Source: Mycolicibacterium iranicum (lineage in GTDB: Bacteria; Actinomycetota; Actinomycetes; Mycobacteriales; Mycobacteriaceae). Taken from it: DNA of 64,000 nt. A program made the position numbers and the translations under genes. The notes under the pieces are model-generated. The model worked only from the letters and a program-made list of their open reading frames with translations, was not told the origin of the DNA and made no database searches. Below, one piece after another: positions 36,315-44,292 of the stretch. Each line of letters starts with the position of its first letter. Within the stretch, counting starts at the first letter, position 1. Location of the stretch: positions 1 through 64,000 of the forward strand of contig NZ_LWCS01000031.1 in NCBI RefSeq assembly GCF_001650495.1, in the 5' to 3' direction.

Positions 36315-37657
36315 CGCCTGTGAACGATGACGCGGCCGCCGCCGGCGGGGGTGTAGGCCACTCCACGTGAGTGCATCTTCTCCCCTGCAGCGGTGGTCGT
36401 TTCGATTGTGAAGTGCCGCAACACCGTTCGCAGCACCACATCCATTTCGACGTTGGCGAACGCGGCCCCCACGCAGCGCCGGGTCCCGCCGCCGAACGGG
36501 ATGTGCGAGAAGTTCGTCGGGCGTTGTCCGACGAAGCGCTGCGGGTCGAATCGCTCGGGATCGGCGTACTCCGCCACTCGCTGATGCACCTCGTTGATCG
36601 CGACGACGATCGAATAGCCCTGCGGGATAACCCATTCGCCGAGTTCGAACGTCGGCGCGTAGACGTGACGGCCCGCGAAGTCGATGACGGTGCGCGCCCG
36701 CTGGATCTCCAGGATGACGGCCTGCCGGTACTCGTTGTCGTCGGTGTCGGCCTCGGCCACCAGCTTGGCCAGCACGTCGGGATGACGGCTGATCCGCTCG
36801 AACGCCCAGCCCAGCGTCGCGCCGGTGGTCTCGTGGCCCGCAGCCAGCAGCGTCAGCAATTCGTCGCCGATGTCCTGGCGCGACATCGTGGAGCCATCCT
36901 CGTAGGTGCTGCGCAGGAGCAGTGCGAGGACGTCGTCCCGGTTTTCGAACTCGGGGTCGGCCGCGACGGAGTCGATCAGCCGGCCGATGACGTCGTCGTA
37001 GCGGCGCCGATAGGCCGCCAGGCGGCCCCACGGGCTGAATCGGCCGTACGTCCGCCGCGGGGTGGGCAGCACCGCCAGTCTCGACCCGAGCGTGACCCAG
37101 GGCGGGATGATCCGCCGCAGCTCGTCCAGATGTGCGCCGTCGGCGCCGAACACCGCGCGCAGGATGGAGTTCAGCGTGATCCGCATCATCGGCTCGAGAG
37201 TCTCGAAGGGCTGCCCCTCGGGCCACGTCGCCGTCTCCCGCAGCGTCTCCTCCTCGAAGATGCGCTCGTAGTTCTTGATGCTCTTGCCGTGGAACGGTGG
37301 CGTCAGGAGCTTGCGCCGGCGGCGGTGATCGGTGCCGTCGAGCGCGAACACCGAACCGGGCCCGAGGACGCGGGACAGGTTGGGCTGGATGTTGCCCACG
37401 TCGTCGGTGTTGGCCATGAACAACTGCTTGGCCAGGGTCGGGTCGGCCACCATGATCGTCGGGCCGAAGACGGGCAGCTTCATCGCGAAGATGTCGCCGT
37501 GTCGCCGGGCGATCTGGCGCACGGTCCACTTGCGTGACACCGAAAAGCCGACCGCCTGCAGCATGCGCGGGATGCGCGGCGCCGGTGGCAGCCTGCCCTC
37601 GGACGGCACTGCCGATGCGGTGGGACGTTGTGTGGTACTTCCGTGTACCGCTGTCAT
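36311..37657 (-). CDS. cyp138: Cytochrome P450, CYP138-like
   Basis: The 448-residue enzyme has the heme motif FGGGTRRCVGAAFANVEM, the I-helix AAGHETTGATLGW and the K-helix ExxR in EIQRAR. Gene order with msrA, NTF2-like, SDR, DUF427 and a TetR gene matches Rv0136 (CYP138), so that is the best name; substrate unknown. A TACCGT -10 lies 7 nt before the ATG, inside the palindrome shared with the divergent TetR gene. Confidence 0.85.
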   Translation of the reverse strand: MTAVHGSTTQRPTASAVPSEGRLPPAPRIPRMLQAVGFSVSRKWTVRQIARRHGDIFAMKLPVFGPTIMVADPTLAKQLFMANTDDVGNIQPNLSRVLGPGSVFALDGTDHRRRRKLLTPPFHGKSIKNYERIFEEETLRETATWPEGQPFETLEPMMRITLNSILRAVFGADGAHLDELRRIIPPWVTLGSRLAVLPTPRRTYGRFSPWGRLAAYRRRYDDVIGRLIDSVAADPEFENRDDVLALLLRSTYEDGSTMSRQDIGDELLTLLAAGHETTGATLGWAFERISRHPDVLAKLVAEADTDDNEYRQAVILEIQRARTVIDFAGRHVYAPTFELGEWVIPQGYSIVVAINEVHQRVAEYADPERFDPQRFVGQRPTNFSHIPFGGGTRRCVGAAFANVEMDVVLRTVLRHFTIETTTAAGEKMHSRGVAYTPAGGGRVIVHRR

Positions 37658-37664
37658 GTCGGGT

Positions 37665-37682
37665 ACGGTACCGGTTGGTACC
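37665..37682. promoter_or_regulatory. Probable TetR operator between cyp138 and its divergent regulator
   Basis: GGTACC-GGTT-GGTACC (37667-37682) is an inverted repeat with another GGTAC at 37662. It covers TACCGT (37670-37665, minus strand), the likely -10 of the P450 gene, so binding would block that promoter. Confidence 0.6.
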
Positions 37683-37713
37683 AGCAGGACGCAAGGGTTT
37701 GGAGGTGGTTCGG

Positions 37714-38310
37714 GTGACGGCGGTTCAGATGGCGGTGTCGGACCCTGCTCGCACGGCCGACCGCTTGCTCGACGGCCTTGCCGCCTCGATCGCCGACCGC
37801 GGTTACCGCGAGACCACCGTCGCCGATGTCGTGCGACACGCGAAGACGTCCAAGCGCACGTTCTACGAGCAGTTCGCCAGCAAGGAGGAATGCCTCATCG
37901 AGCTGCTGCGCCGGAACAACGCCGACCTGATCGCGAGCATCAACGCCACGGTCGATGCCGATGCCGACTGGCAGTCCCAGATCCGTCAGGCGGTGGGCGC
38001 CTACGTCGATCACATCGGCGCCCGGCCGGCGATCACGCTGTGCTGGATCCGTGAGGCACCGGCGCTCGGCGCGGTGGCGCGCCCTTTGCACCGGCGGGTG
38101 ATGCACGACCTCACCGACATGCTTGTGGCACTGACCAGTGGCGAGGGCTTCCGCCGCGCCGGGCTCGACCCGATCACGCCTCCGATCGCGCTGATCCTGC
38201 TCGGTGGATTACGGGAGTTGACAGCACTTTTCGTCGAAGACGGCCGCGACATCGCCGGCATCGCCGAGCCGGCGGCCACCGCCGCGACGGCGCTGCTCGG
38301 GCCACGCTGA
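37714..38310 (+). CDS. TetR-family regulator, divergent from cyp138
   Basis: The 198-residue protein has a standard helix-turn-helix: RGYRETTVADVVRHAKTSKRTFYEQFASKEECLIELL. The ligand domain follows with a helix GGLRELTALFVEDGRD near the end. The GTG at 37714 is chosen because GGAGG lies 9 nt upstream; GTG 37705 and ATG 37729 are alternatives. The divergent layout around a GGTACC palindrome suggests it controls the P450 and itself. It corresponds in place to Rv0135c. Confidence 0.9.
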   Translation: MTAVQMAVSDPARTADRLLDGLAASIADRGYRETTVADVVRHAKTSKRTFYEQFASKEECLIELLRRNNADLIASINATVDADADWQSQIRQAVGAYVDHIGARPAITLCWIREAPALGAVARPLHRRVMHDLTDMLVALTSGEGFRRAGLDPITPPIALILLGGLRELTALFVEDGRDIAGIAEPAATAATALLGPR

Positions 38311-38320
38311 GTCGGACCGC

Positions 38321-38890
38321 TCAGCCGAGCATCAGCCGGGCGGACTTCTCCAGCTTCGCGGCGATCTCCTGATACGACGCGTACCCCATGCCGGCCCGCA
38401 CCAGAGCTCCCGAATAGAGCATCTCCAGCGCGTCGATGACTCCGGGGTCGGTATGGGGACCGAGCGCCGTGGACAGCCGGTCGCGGATGTCGCGCCCGAT
38501 GCGCTGACGCAGCACCTCCACGTCGGGATCCTTCCCCAGCAGGGCGGTGGTCACCGCGCCCGCGAATTCAGGTTCGTCGGCGACAAGGAGAGAGATGTGC
38601 GCCAGTACCTCGGTGACCCGGGTCGCCTGATCGGCCGACTCGTGCTCGACACACGGCGAGGCCGTCAACCGGCGCCAGAAGACCTCGGCGACGAGGTGCT
38701 CTTTCGACGAGAAATACGTGTAGGCGGTTGCGGCTCCGACACCGGCCTCCGCGGCCACCCGCCGCACCGTCAAACCGGCGAAGCCGTCGCGCCTGAGCAG
38801 GTCGAGCGCCGCACGGCCCAGCCGGTCAACGGTGTCGGCCTGCCGGGCCGTCAGGCGGCGCCGAGTCGACTCCAGCGTCGGATCGGACAC
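38321..38890 (-). CDS. TetR-family regulator, candidate repressor of the MMP-type cluster
   Basis: The 189-residue protein has the helix-turn-helix GFAGLTVRRVAAEAGVGAATAYTYFSSKEHLV. It starts at GTG 38890, which lies inside the palindrome CGGACACATGTCCG. The same core occurs at the manT promoter 3.8 kb away, which points to control of both ends of the neighbouring cluster. It is divergent from meT1 and convergent with the TetR gene at 37714. Confidence 0.9.
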   Translation of the reverse strand: MSDPTLESTRRRLTARQADTVDRLGRAALDLLRRDGFAGLTVRRVAAEAGVGAATAYTYFSSKEHLVAEVFWRRLTASPCVEHESADQATRVTEVLAHISLLVADEPEFAGAVTTALLGKDPDVEVLRQRIGRDIRDRLSTALGPHTDPGVIDALEMLYSGALVRAGMGYASYQEIAAKLEKSARLMLG

Positions 38891-38897
38891 ATGTCCG
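38884..38897. promoter_or_regulatory. GGACA-N2-TGTCC palindrome at tetR/meT1
   Basis: CGGACACATGTCCG overlaps the TetR gene start and lies 67 bp upstream of the meT1 ATG. TAAGTT (38952-38957) is a possible -10 of meT1, 7 nt before its ATG. Confidence 0.65.
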
Positions 38898-38964
38898 GAC
38901 GCTACTACACCTCATGGGGAACCACTAGGGTCCGCGACGGCCCAGCAACGGTAAGTTGGGCGCG

Positions 38965-39633
38965 ATGGACGACACCCAGACTGCCCTTCCGCCCGCGGCA
39001 GCGGCCCTGTTCGAACTCGCCGAGCGGGTCACCGGTTTCATGCCGACCGACGAGGGGCGCACGCTCTACCACACGGCCGTGCGATACCTGGCCGACGGTG
39101 TCGGTGTGGAGATCGGGACCTACTGCGGCAAGTCGACGGTGATGCTCGGCGCCGCCGCGCAGCAGACCGGTGGCCTGGTGTACACCATCGACCACCATCA
39201 CGGCTCCGAGGAACATCAGGCCGGCTGGGAGTATCACGATTCGTCGATGGTCGACCCGGTGACCGGGCTGTTCGACACGCTGCCCACGCTGCGCCACACC
39301 TTGGACGCCGCGGGACTCGACGACCACATCGTCGCCATCGTCGGACGCTCGCCCGTGGTGGCTCGCGGATGGCGAACTCCGTTGCGGCTGTTGTTCATCG
39401 ACGGTGGCCACACCGAGGACGCAGCCAACCGCGACTTCGACGGCTGGGCCCGGTGGGTCGACGTCGGTGGCGCCCTGGTCATCCATGACGTCTTTCCCGA
39501 TCCTGCCGACGGAGGTCAGGCTCCCTACCTGATCTACCGGCGCGCGCTGGACACCGGCGCATTTCGCGAAGTTCTGGCGACCGGTTCGATGCGTGTCCTG
39601 GAGCGGGTGTCGGGCGCGGCGGGCGAGCTCTAG
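38965..39633 (+). CDS. meT1: Class I SAM methyltransferase, MeT1-like 1-O-methyltransferase
   Basis: The 222-residue enzyme has motif I as GVEIGTYCGKSTVMLG and metal/active-site His/Asp segments TIDHHHGSEEHQAGW, LLFIDGGHTEDAANRDFDGW and LVIHDVFPDP. This Mg-dependent group fits MeT1, which methylates the reducing-end O-1 of 3-O-methylmannosides in MMP synthesis. The assignment leans on the neighbours: hydrolase, second methyltransferase and mannosyltransferase. The TAG stop overlaps the convergent hydrolase stop through CTAG. Confidence 0.78.
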   Translation: MDDTQTALPPAAAALFELAERVTGFMPTDEGRTLYHTAVRYLADGVGVEIGTYCGKSTVMLGAAAQQTGGLVYTIDHHHGSEEHQAGWEYHDSSMVDPVTGLFDTLPTLRHTLDAAGLDDHIVAIVGRSPVVARGWRTPLRLLFIDGGHTEDAANRDFDGWARWVDVGGALVIHDVFPDPADGGQAPYLIYRRALDTGAFREVLATGSMRVLERVSGAAGEL

Positions 39634-40694
39634 CGGTCGCTGGTCGCGCACTCACAGTCGTATTCGCCCTCAAGGCCTCTCGGCAGCTCCGCACCCCGGA
39701 AGATGCCGCTTCCCGGAGTGGTTCCCGACAGGGCGTCGGCGGCCAGGATGACTGCTCCGCCCGTCCATGTGGTGCGCTCGACCGGCCAGCGCTTGCCGTC
39801 GTCGTAGACCAGGCCGGTCCAGTAGGACCCGTCCTCCTCGCGGAGGTGGTGCATGGCCGCGAACTGCTCGTGGGCCCGTGCCCGCTGGCCCAGCGCTTCC
39901 AAAGCGATTACCAACTCGCACGTTTCGGCTCCGGTCACCCACGGGCGGTCGTCCACGCACCGAATCCCCAGGCCGGGAACGACGAAGTCGTCCCAGCGCT
40001 CGTCGATGCGTGCGTGCGCCCTCGATCCGCGTAGCGCGCCGCCCAGGATCGGGTAGTACCACTCCATCGCCCACCGGTCCTTGGTGACGAACGCATCGGG
40101 GTGGTGGGCGATCGCGTGCCCGAGCCTGCCTACCGCCACCTCCCACTCCGGCCGGGGGTCGTCGACGTAGTCGGCCAGCGCCAGTGCGCACCGTATGCTG
40201 TGGTGGATGCTCGCACACCCCGTCAGCAGAGCCTCATCGGCGTCACCGCCGGCGCCGCGCGCCCATGCGATTTCTCCTGTGCTGCACTGCAATTCGAGGA
40301 CGAAGTCGATGGCCTTGGCCACTACCGGCCACATGGTCAGCGCGAAGCCGCGGTCGGCGGTGACGAGGACGTGATGCCAGACGCCGGTCGCGATGTAGGC
40401 GCAGAAGTTGGTGTCGCTGTTGGCGTCCTCGACGACGCCGTCACGCAGCTGGATCGGCCAGGTGCCGTCGGGACGCTGCGTGATGCGCGACCACTCGAAC
40501 GCCGCTCGGGCGGGTTCGATGAGGCCCGCCGCGGTCAGCGCCATGGCGCTCTCGACGTGGTCCCATGGATCCGTGTGGCCGCCCGCCGACCACGGAATCG
40601 CGCCGCTGGACTCCTGGGTCGCGGCAATGGATTCGGCTGTCTGCCGGCATTGCGCCGGCGTGAACACGCCCGGCACGCCGGGAATGTCATGCAT
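39630..40694 (-). CDS. mmpH: Alpha/alpha-toroid glycoside hydrolase, MmpH-like (often annotated prenyltransferase)
   Basis: The 354-residue protein is a helical toroid with repeated Trp/Asp segments: GAIPWSAGGHTDPWDHVESAMAL, WEYYPILGG-like MEWYYPILGGALRG, TGAETCELVIALEALG and EEDGSYWTGLVYDDGKRWPVE. Automatic annotation calls such proteins prenyltransferases from the fold. In the MMP locus the equivalent protein cuts MMP into primers for new rounds of synthesis. Its start overlaps the methyltransferase stop by 8 nt. Confidence 0.75.
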   Translation of the reverse strand: MHDIPGVPGVFTPAQCRQTAESIAATQESSGAIPWSAGGHTDPWDHVESAMALTAAGLIEPARAAFEWSRITQRPDGTWPIQLRDGVVEDANSDTNFCAYIATGVWHHVLVTADRGFALTMWPVVAKAIDFVLELQCSTGEIAWARGAGGDADEALLTGCASIHHSIRCALALADYVDDPRPEWEVAVGRLGHAIAHHPDAFVTKDRWAMEWYYPILGGALRGSRAHARIDERWDDFVVPGLGIRCVDDRPWVTGAETCELVIALEALGQRARAHEQFAAMHHLREEDGSYWTGLVYDDGKRWPVERTTWTGGAVILAADALSGTTPGSGIFRGAELPRGLEGEYDCECATSDR

Positions 40695-41412
40695 CAGCAG
40701 TGGGTGGCTTCCTGAAGTAGAGCGCGACGCTCTTGCCGATCAGCGGGTTGAGCGCAGCTTCGGCGGTACGCGTCAGCCACGGCCGACTCATCATGTCCCA
40801 CACCAGCAGCTTGTGGTAGGCGGTCACTGCCGGGTGATTGTTCTTCTCCGTTCCCACAGCGCATTTGAGCCACCAGTACGGCGAGTGCAGCGCATGGGCG
40901 TGGTGGGTGTGTGTCAGGGTCAGGCCGTGCGCCAACACCTTGTCGCGCAGTTCGTCGGCACGGTAGATGCGGATGTGGCCGCCCTCGTTGGCGTGGTACT
41001 CGTCCGAGAGCACCCAGCAGATCTTCTCAGGCAACCAGCGCGGCACGGTGATCGCCAGCGAGCCACCGGGTTTCAGAACACGGACCAGTTCGGAGATGGC
41101 CTCGTCGTCCGCCGGAACGTGCTCGAGGATCTCGGAGGCGATGACGCAGTCGAAGGTGCCGTCGGCGTACGGGAGATCGAGGGCATCGCCCTTGACGGCT
41201 TCGGCCCTGGCCGACGCGGGCACCTCACCCTGTTCCCTCATCGCCTGGAGGATCTCGTCGACATCGTTGAGATCCGAGACATTCTGGTCGAACCCGATGA
41301 CATCGGCGCCCCGCCGGAATGCCTCGAAGGTGTGGCGTCCGGCGCCGCATCCGACGTCGATCACCTTGGTCCCGGCGCCGACACCGAGCAGGTCGTAGTC
41401 CACGGTCAGCAT
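40687..41412 (-). CDS. Class I SAM methyltransferase of the MMP-type cluster (likely 3-O-methyltransferase)
   Basis: The 241-residue enzyme has the Methyltransf_11 marks VIDVGCGAGRHTFEAFRRGA, GDALDLPYADGTFDCVIASEILEHVP and LKPGGSLAITVPRW. By context it should add the 3-O-methyl groups to mannose (the MeT3 role), while MeT1 caps the reducing end. The ATG at 41412 lies within the last codons of manT, a 7-nt overlap that couples the two. Confidence 0.78.
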   Translation of the reverse strand: MLTVDYDLLGVGAGTKVIDVGCGAGRHTFEAFRRGADVIGFDQNVSDLNDVDEILQAMREQGEVPASARAEAVKGDALDLPYADGTFDCVIASEILEHVPADDEAISELVRVLKPGGSLAITVPRWLPEKICWVLSDEYHANEGGHIRIYRADELRDKVLAHGLTLTHTHHAHALHSPYWWLKCAVGTEKNNHPAVTAYHKLLVWDMMSRPWLTRTAEAALNPLIGKSVALYFRKPPTADA

Positions 41413-42641
41413 GTCGCGACCCTCCCACAGGCCTTCTCGTACACCGCGACGGTCTGCGCGGCGACAGATTCCCAACTGAACACATCGAGTGCGCGGCGCC
41501 TGCCGTTGTCACCGAGTCTGTGTAATTCCCTTGGTGAGTCCAGCAATTCGCCGAGCACCGCGGTCAGCTCGGCCACGTCGGCCGGTTTCACCAGCCGGGC
41601 ACATTCACCGTCGGCTCCGACGACCTCCGGCAGCGCACCGGCCCGGCTCGCCACGATCGGCGTGCCGCTGGCCATGGCTTCCACGGCGGGCAGCGAGAAA
41701 CCTTCGTACAGCGAAGGGATGCAGGCGACTTCGGCAGACGACAGCAGCTCGGCCAGCTCGGAGTCGGACAGACCGCTCGAGCTGTGCACGATGTCGGAGA
41801 TGCCGAGTTCGGCGATCAGTTTCTCGGTCGGCCCGTTGGGTTCGAGCTTCGCCACGAGCTGCAGTTCCAGGTCACGCTCGACGCGCAGACGCGCGACGGC
41901 GTGCAGCAGGTGGCTCACACCCTTGAGCGGCACGTCGGCGCTGGCGATCGCGATGATCCGGTTTCGCACCCGCTGCTGGGAAGGCTGGAACAACTGGGTG
42001 TCCACGCCCAACGGCACGACGTGAAGCTGCTCGGGGCTGACGTCGAAATCCTCGGCGATGTCAGCGGCCGAGGTCGACGATACGGTCACCAGTTCGGGGA
42101 TCTGTCGCGCGACTTCCTTCTGCATCTCAGCAAACCCGTACCACCGGCGCACCAACGGTTTGCGCCACCACTTGGCCGCGGCCACTTCGAGCACCCGGTC
42201 CCTGGTGATCGGATGGTGCACGGTAGCCACCACCGGCATGCCCGACGCCGCGATCTCCAGCAGGCCGGTGCCCAGGCACTGGTTGTCGTGCACGACGTCG
42301 AACTCGTCGCGACGAGCGGCGAGCAACCGTGCGGCGCGCATGCTGAACGTCTTGGGCTCGGGGAAACCCGCCGTCCAGGTGGTCAGCAGTTCTTCCAGAT
42401 CGATGCCCGTCTTGATCTCGCTGGGTCGCGGGATGCGGAACGGGTCCGGCTCGCGGTAGAGGTCGAGACTGGGCACTTCGGTCAGGCGCACCCGGGGATC
42501 CAGAATCTCGGGGTAGGGCTGGCCGGAGAAGACCTCCACGTCGTGACCCAGTTCGACGAGTCCGCGGCTCAGATGCCGCACATAGACCCCCTGGCCACCG
42601 CAATGGGTCTTGCTCCGATACGACAGCAAGGCGATGCGCAT
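41406..42641 (-). CDS. manT: GT4-family glycosyltransferase, ManT-like mannosyltransferase
   Basis: The 411-residue GT-B enzyme starts MRIALLSYRSKTHCGGQGVYVRHLSRGL (acceptor-side glycine loop) and has the donor-site motif CIPSLYEGFSLPAVEAMASGTPIVAS (EX7E). ManT builds the alpha-1,4-mannose chain of MMP from GDP-mannose. It is first in a three-gene operon manT - methyltransferase - mmpH. The promoter 80 nt upstream carries the GGACA palindrome. The ATG at 42641 fits the usual start of the family; the longer open frame is not supported. Confidence 0.82.
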   Translation of the reverse strand: MRIALLSYRSKTHCGGQGVYVRHLSRGLVELGHDVEVFSGQPYPEILDPRVRLTEVPSLDLYREPDPFRIPRPSEIKTGIDLEELLTTWTAGFPEPKTFSMRAARLLAARRDEFDVVHDNQCLGTGLLEIAASGMPVVATVHHPITRDRVLEVAAAKWWRKPLVRRWYGFAEMQKEVARQIPELVTVSSTSAADIAEDFDVSPEQLHVVPLGVDTQLFQPSQQRVRNRIIAIASADVPLKGVSHLLHAVARLRVERDLELQLVAKLEPNGPTEKLIAELGISDIVHSSSGLSDSELAELLSSAEVACIPSLYEGFSLPAVEAMASGTPIVASRAGALPEVVGADGECARLVKPADVAELTAVLGELLDSPRELHRLGDNGRRRALDVFSWESVAAQTVAVYEKACGRVATC

Positions 42642-42712
42642 GGTCAACTCACAGATCCCGGAGAGCGGCCCTGAACTGGCCGAATTGTGTAAAGCAAGAA
42701 ATCCGAACCCTC

Positions 42713-42757
42713 CTGGACATGTGTCCAGACTATAGTTTGACGTGCTAGCTGACGCAA
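42713..42757 (-). promoter_or_regulatory. manT operon promoter with GGACA-N2-TGTCC operator
   Basis: On the minus strand TTGCGT (42757-42752), 17 bp, TATAGT (42734-42729) form a strong SigA-type promoter. The palindrome CTGGACATGTGTCCAG (42713-42728) follows directly and covers the expected transcription start, so a bound repressor would block it. Its GGACA/TGTCC arms equal those at the TetR gene. Confidence 0.75.
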
Positions 42758-42826
42758 TGTGTCCGCTTGCTCTGACTACCACAGTCGAGCGCCGACGTCC
42801 CGCCCGACCTCGGGGTTCGCACCCTG

Positions 42827-43282
42827 TTAAAAGGGCGGAAAGCCTCCCGTGGCAACCGGCCCCCACTGCTGCGGACTGAGTCTGATCAGGCACTTGCCCT
42901 GATCACGCATCGCCTGGCGGTATTCGTCCCAGTCCGAATGCTCCCCGGCGATCGATCGGAAGTATTCGACCAGCGGTTCCACGGCGTCGGGCAGCTCTAG
43001 CACTTCCGCGGGCCCGTCGACCTGGACGTACGGCCCGTCGAACTCGTCCGACAACACGACCACACTTGCCCGGGGCGTGCGCCGGATGTTGGCGGACTTG
43101 GCCCGCTGCGGATAGCTCGCGATCACGATCCGGCCTTCGTCGTCGAGGCCGCCGGTGACCGGCGAACTCTGCAATGTTCCGTCGGCGCGAAACGTGGTGA
43201 GCACCATCCGGTGCCGAGGGCGAACGAAGTCGAGCAGTTCGGAGCGCGTGACGGTGTCGGCGGTGGCGAGCTTTCTGGCCAT
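42827..43282 (-). CDS. PPOX-class split-barrel flavin/F420-dependent protein
   Basis: The 151-residue protein is one FMN-binding split barrel: HRMVLTTFRADGTLQSSPVTGGLDDEGRIVIASYPQRAKSANIRRTPRASVVVL, DGPYVQVDGPAEVLEL and a C-terminal WGPVATGGFPPF. Mycobacterial members of this group (FDOR) bind F420, FMN or heme. Cofactor cannot be decided here. Divergent from the DUF222-like short gene. Confidence 0.9.
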   Translation of the reverse strand: MARKLATADTVTRSELLDFVRPRHRMVLTTFRADGTLQSSPVTGGLDDEGRIVIASYPQRAKSANIRRTPRASVVVLSDEFDGPYVQVDGPAEVLELPDAVEPLVEYFRSIAGEHSDWDEYRQAMRDQGKCLIRLSPQQWGPVATGGFPPF

Positions 43283-43329
43283 GCCGTCAGCGTATCGATG
43301 TGTCGCACCTCCCTCGTACGCTGTCGAAC

Positions 43330-43626
43330 ATGAGTTCGAAGAAGGAAGTGATGTCCACGCTCGACGCCGTGGACCGCGCCCATCGGGCGCTGGCCGCCCT
43401 GCCGTTTCAGTCTCTACAACCGGCCGATCAGCGTGCACTCCTGGTGCGCCTGGACACCGTGACCAAGCAACTGTCCGTACTGCAGCGGCGACTACTCGGG
43501 CAGATGGTTGCCGGTCCCCCGCCTGTCGAGTTCGCCGGGGCGCCGTGGGCCGAGGTGCTCGCCCGGCGCTTACGCATCTCGGTCGGCGAGGCACAACGCC
43601 GGATCGCCGAGGCCAGGGCCGGATAG
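43330..43626 (+). CDS. Short protein resembling the start of DUF222/13E12-repeat proteins
   Basis: The 98-residue product reads ADQRALLVRLDTVTKQLSVLQRRLLGQM and PWAEVLARRLRISVGEAQRRIAEARAG, the order found at the N-terminus of DUF222 (13E12 repeat) proteins, which normally go on to an HNH nuclease domain. Here it stops directly after the first helices. It may be a stand-alone short member or a truncated remnant. TACGCT lies 7 nt before the ATG, suggesting expression. Confidence 0.65.
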   Translation: MSSKKEVMSTLDAVDRAHRALAALPFQSLQPADQRALLVRLDTVTKQLSVLQRRLLGQMVAGPPPVEFAGAPWAEVLARRLRISVGEAQRRIAEARAG

Positions 43627-43653
43627 ACAGCAGCGCCCTAAGCTCGAGGGGCC

Positions 43654-44292
43654 ATGTACATCCCGCCGAAGTTCGCGCTCACCCACGATGAGGTCAGGCT
43701 CGCGTTGCACCGTGGCGGATTCGCTCAACTCGTGACATACAGCGGCGGCGACGTCAGGGTGACTCCTCTGCCGCTGGTGTACGACGCTCCGCGGCACTCG
43801 CTGCTCGGTCATGTCGCACGGGCGAACCCGCATTGGAGGGCAGCCGGCGGAGCGACGGTCGCGATCTTCACCGGCCCGCAGGCGTACATCTCGCCGTCCT
43901 TCTACGCCACCAAGGCGGAGACGGGAAGGGTGGTCCCGACGTGGAATTACGACGTTCTCGCCGTGCACGGCGAGCTGGTCGCCCACGACGACACCGACTG
44001 GCTGCGCGATCTCGTCACCAGACTCACCGAACATCACGAGCGCGATCGCGCCGATCGGTGGCAGGTCTCCGACGCCCCCGAGTCCTACATCGAAGGCCAG
44101 CTGAAAGGCATCGTCGGAATCGAGCTGCGGATCCGGTCGGTCGAGGGCAAGTCGAAGATGTCGCAGAACCAGCCAGGCCGCAATCGCGACGGCGTCGTGA
44201 CGGGGCTTCGCGCATCAGCCGAGCCGGGCGATCACGCCGTCGCCGAGCGGGTTGAGAGCCTCGGCAACACGAATGCGAACGGGCGCGGATAG
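43654..44292 (+). CDS. PaiB-family FMN-binding protein
   Basis: The 212-residue protein starts MYIPPKFA and has the family marks LVTYSGGDVRVTPLPLVYD, LLGHVARANPHW, PQAYISPSFYATK, VVPTWNYDVLAVHGEL and IEGQLKGIVGIELRI with GKSKMSQNQPGRNRDGVV, all typical of PaiB, called an FMN-binding negative regulator in Bacillus. It is a split-barrel flavoprotein without a helix-turn-helix. Its last 61 nt overlap the convergent C39-like gene. Confidence 0.92.
   Translation: MYIPPKFALTHDEVRLALHRGGFAQLVTYSGGDVRVTPLPLVYDAPRHSLLGHVARANPHWRAAGGATVAIFTGPQAYISPSFYATKAETGRVVPTWNYDVLAVHGELVAHDDTDWLRDLVTRLTEHHERDRADRWQVSDAPESYIEGQLKGIVGIELRIRSVEGKSKMSQNQPGRNRDGVVTGLRASAEPGDHAVAERVESLGNTNANGRG

Noticed and set aside
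42642..42893. N-terminal extension of the ManT-like gene up to 42893
   Set aside because: It would cover the SigA-type promoter and operator and overlap the PPOX gene; the conserved GT4 start is at 42641.
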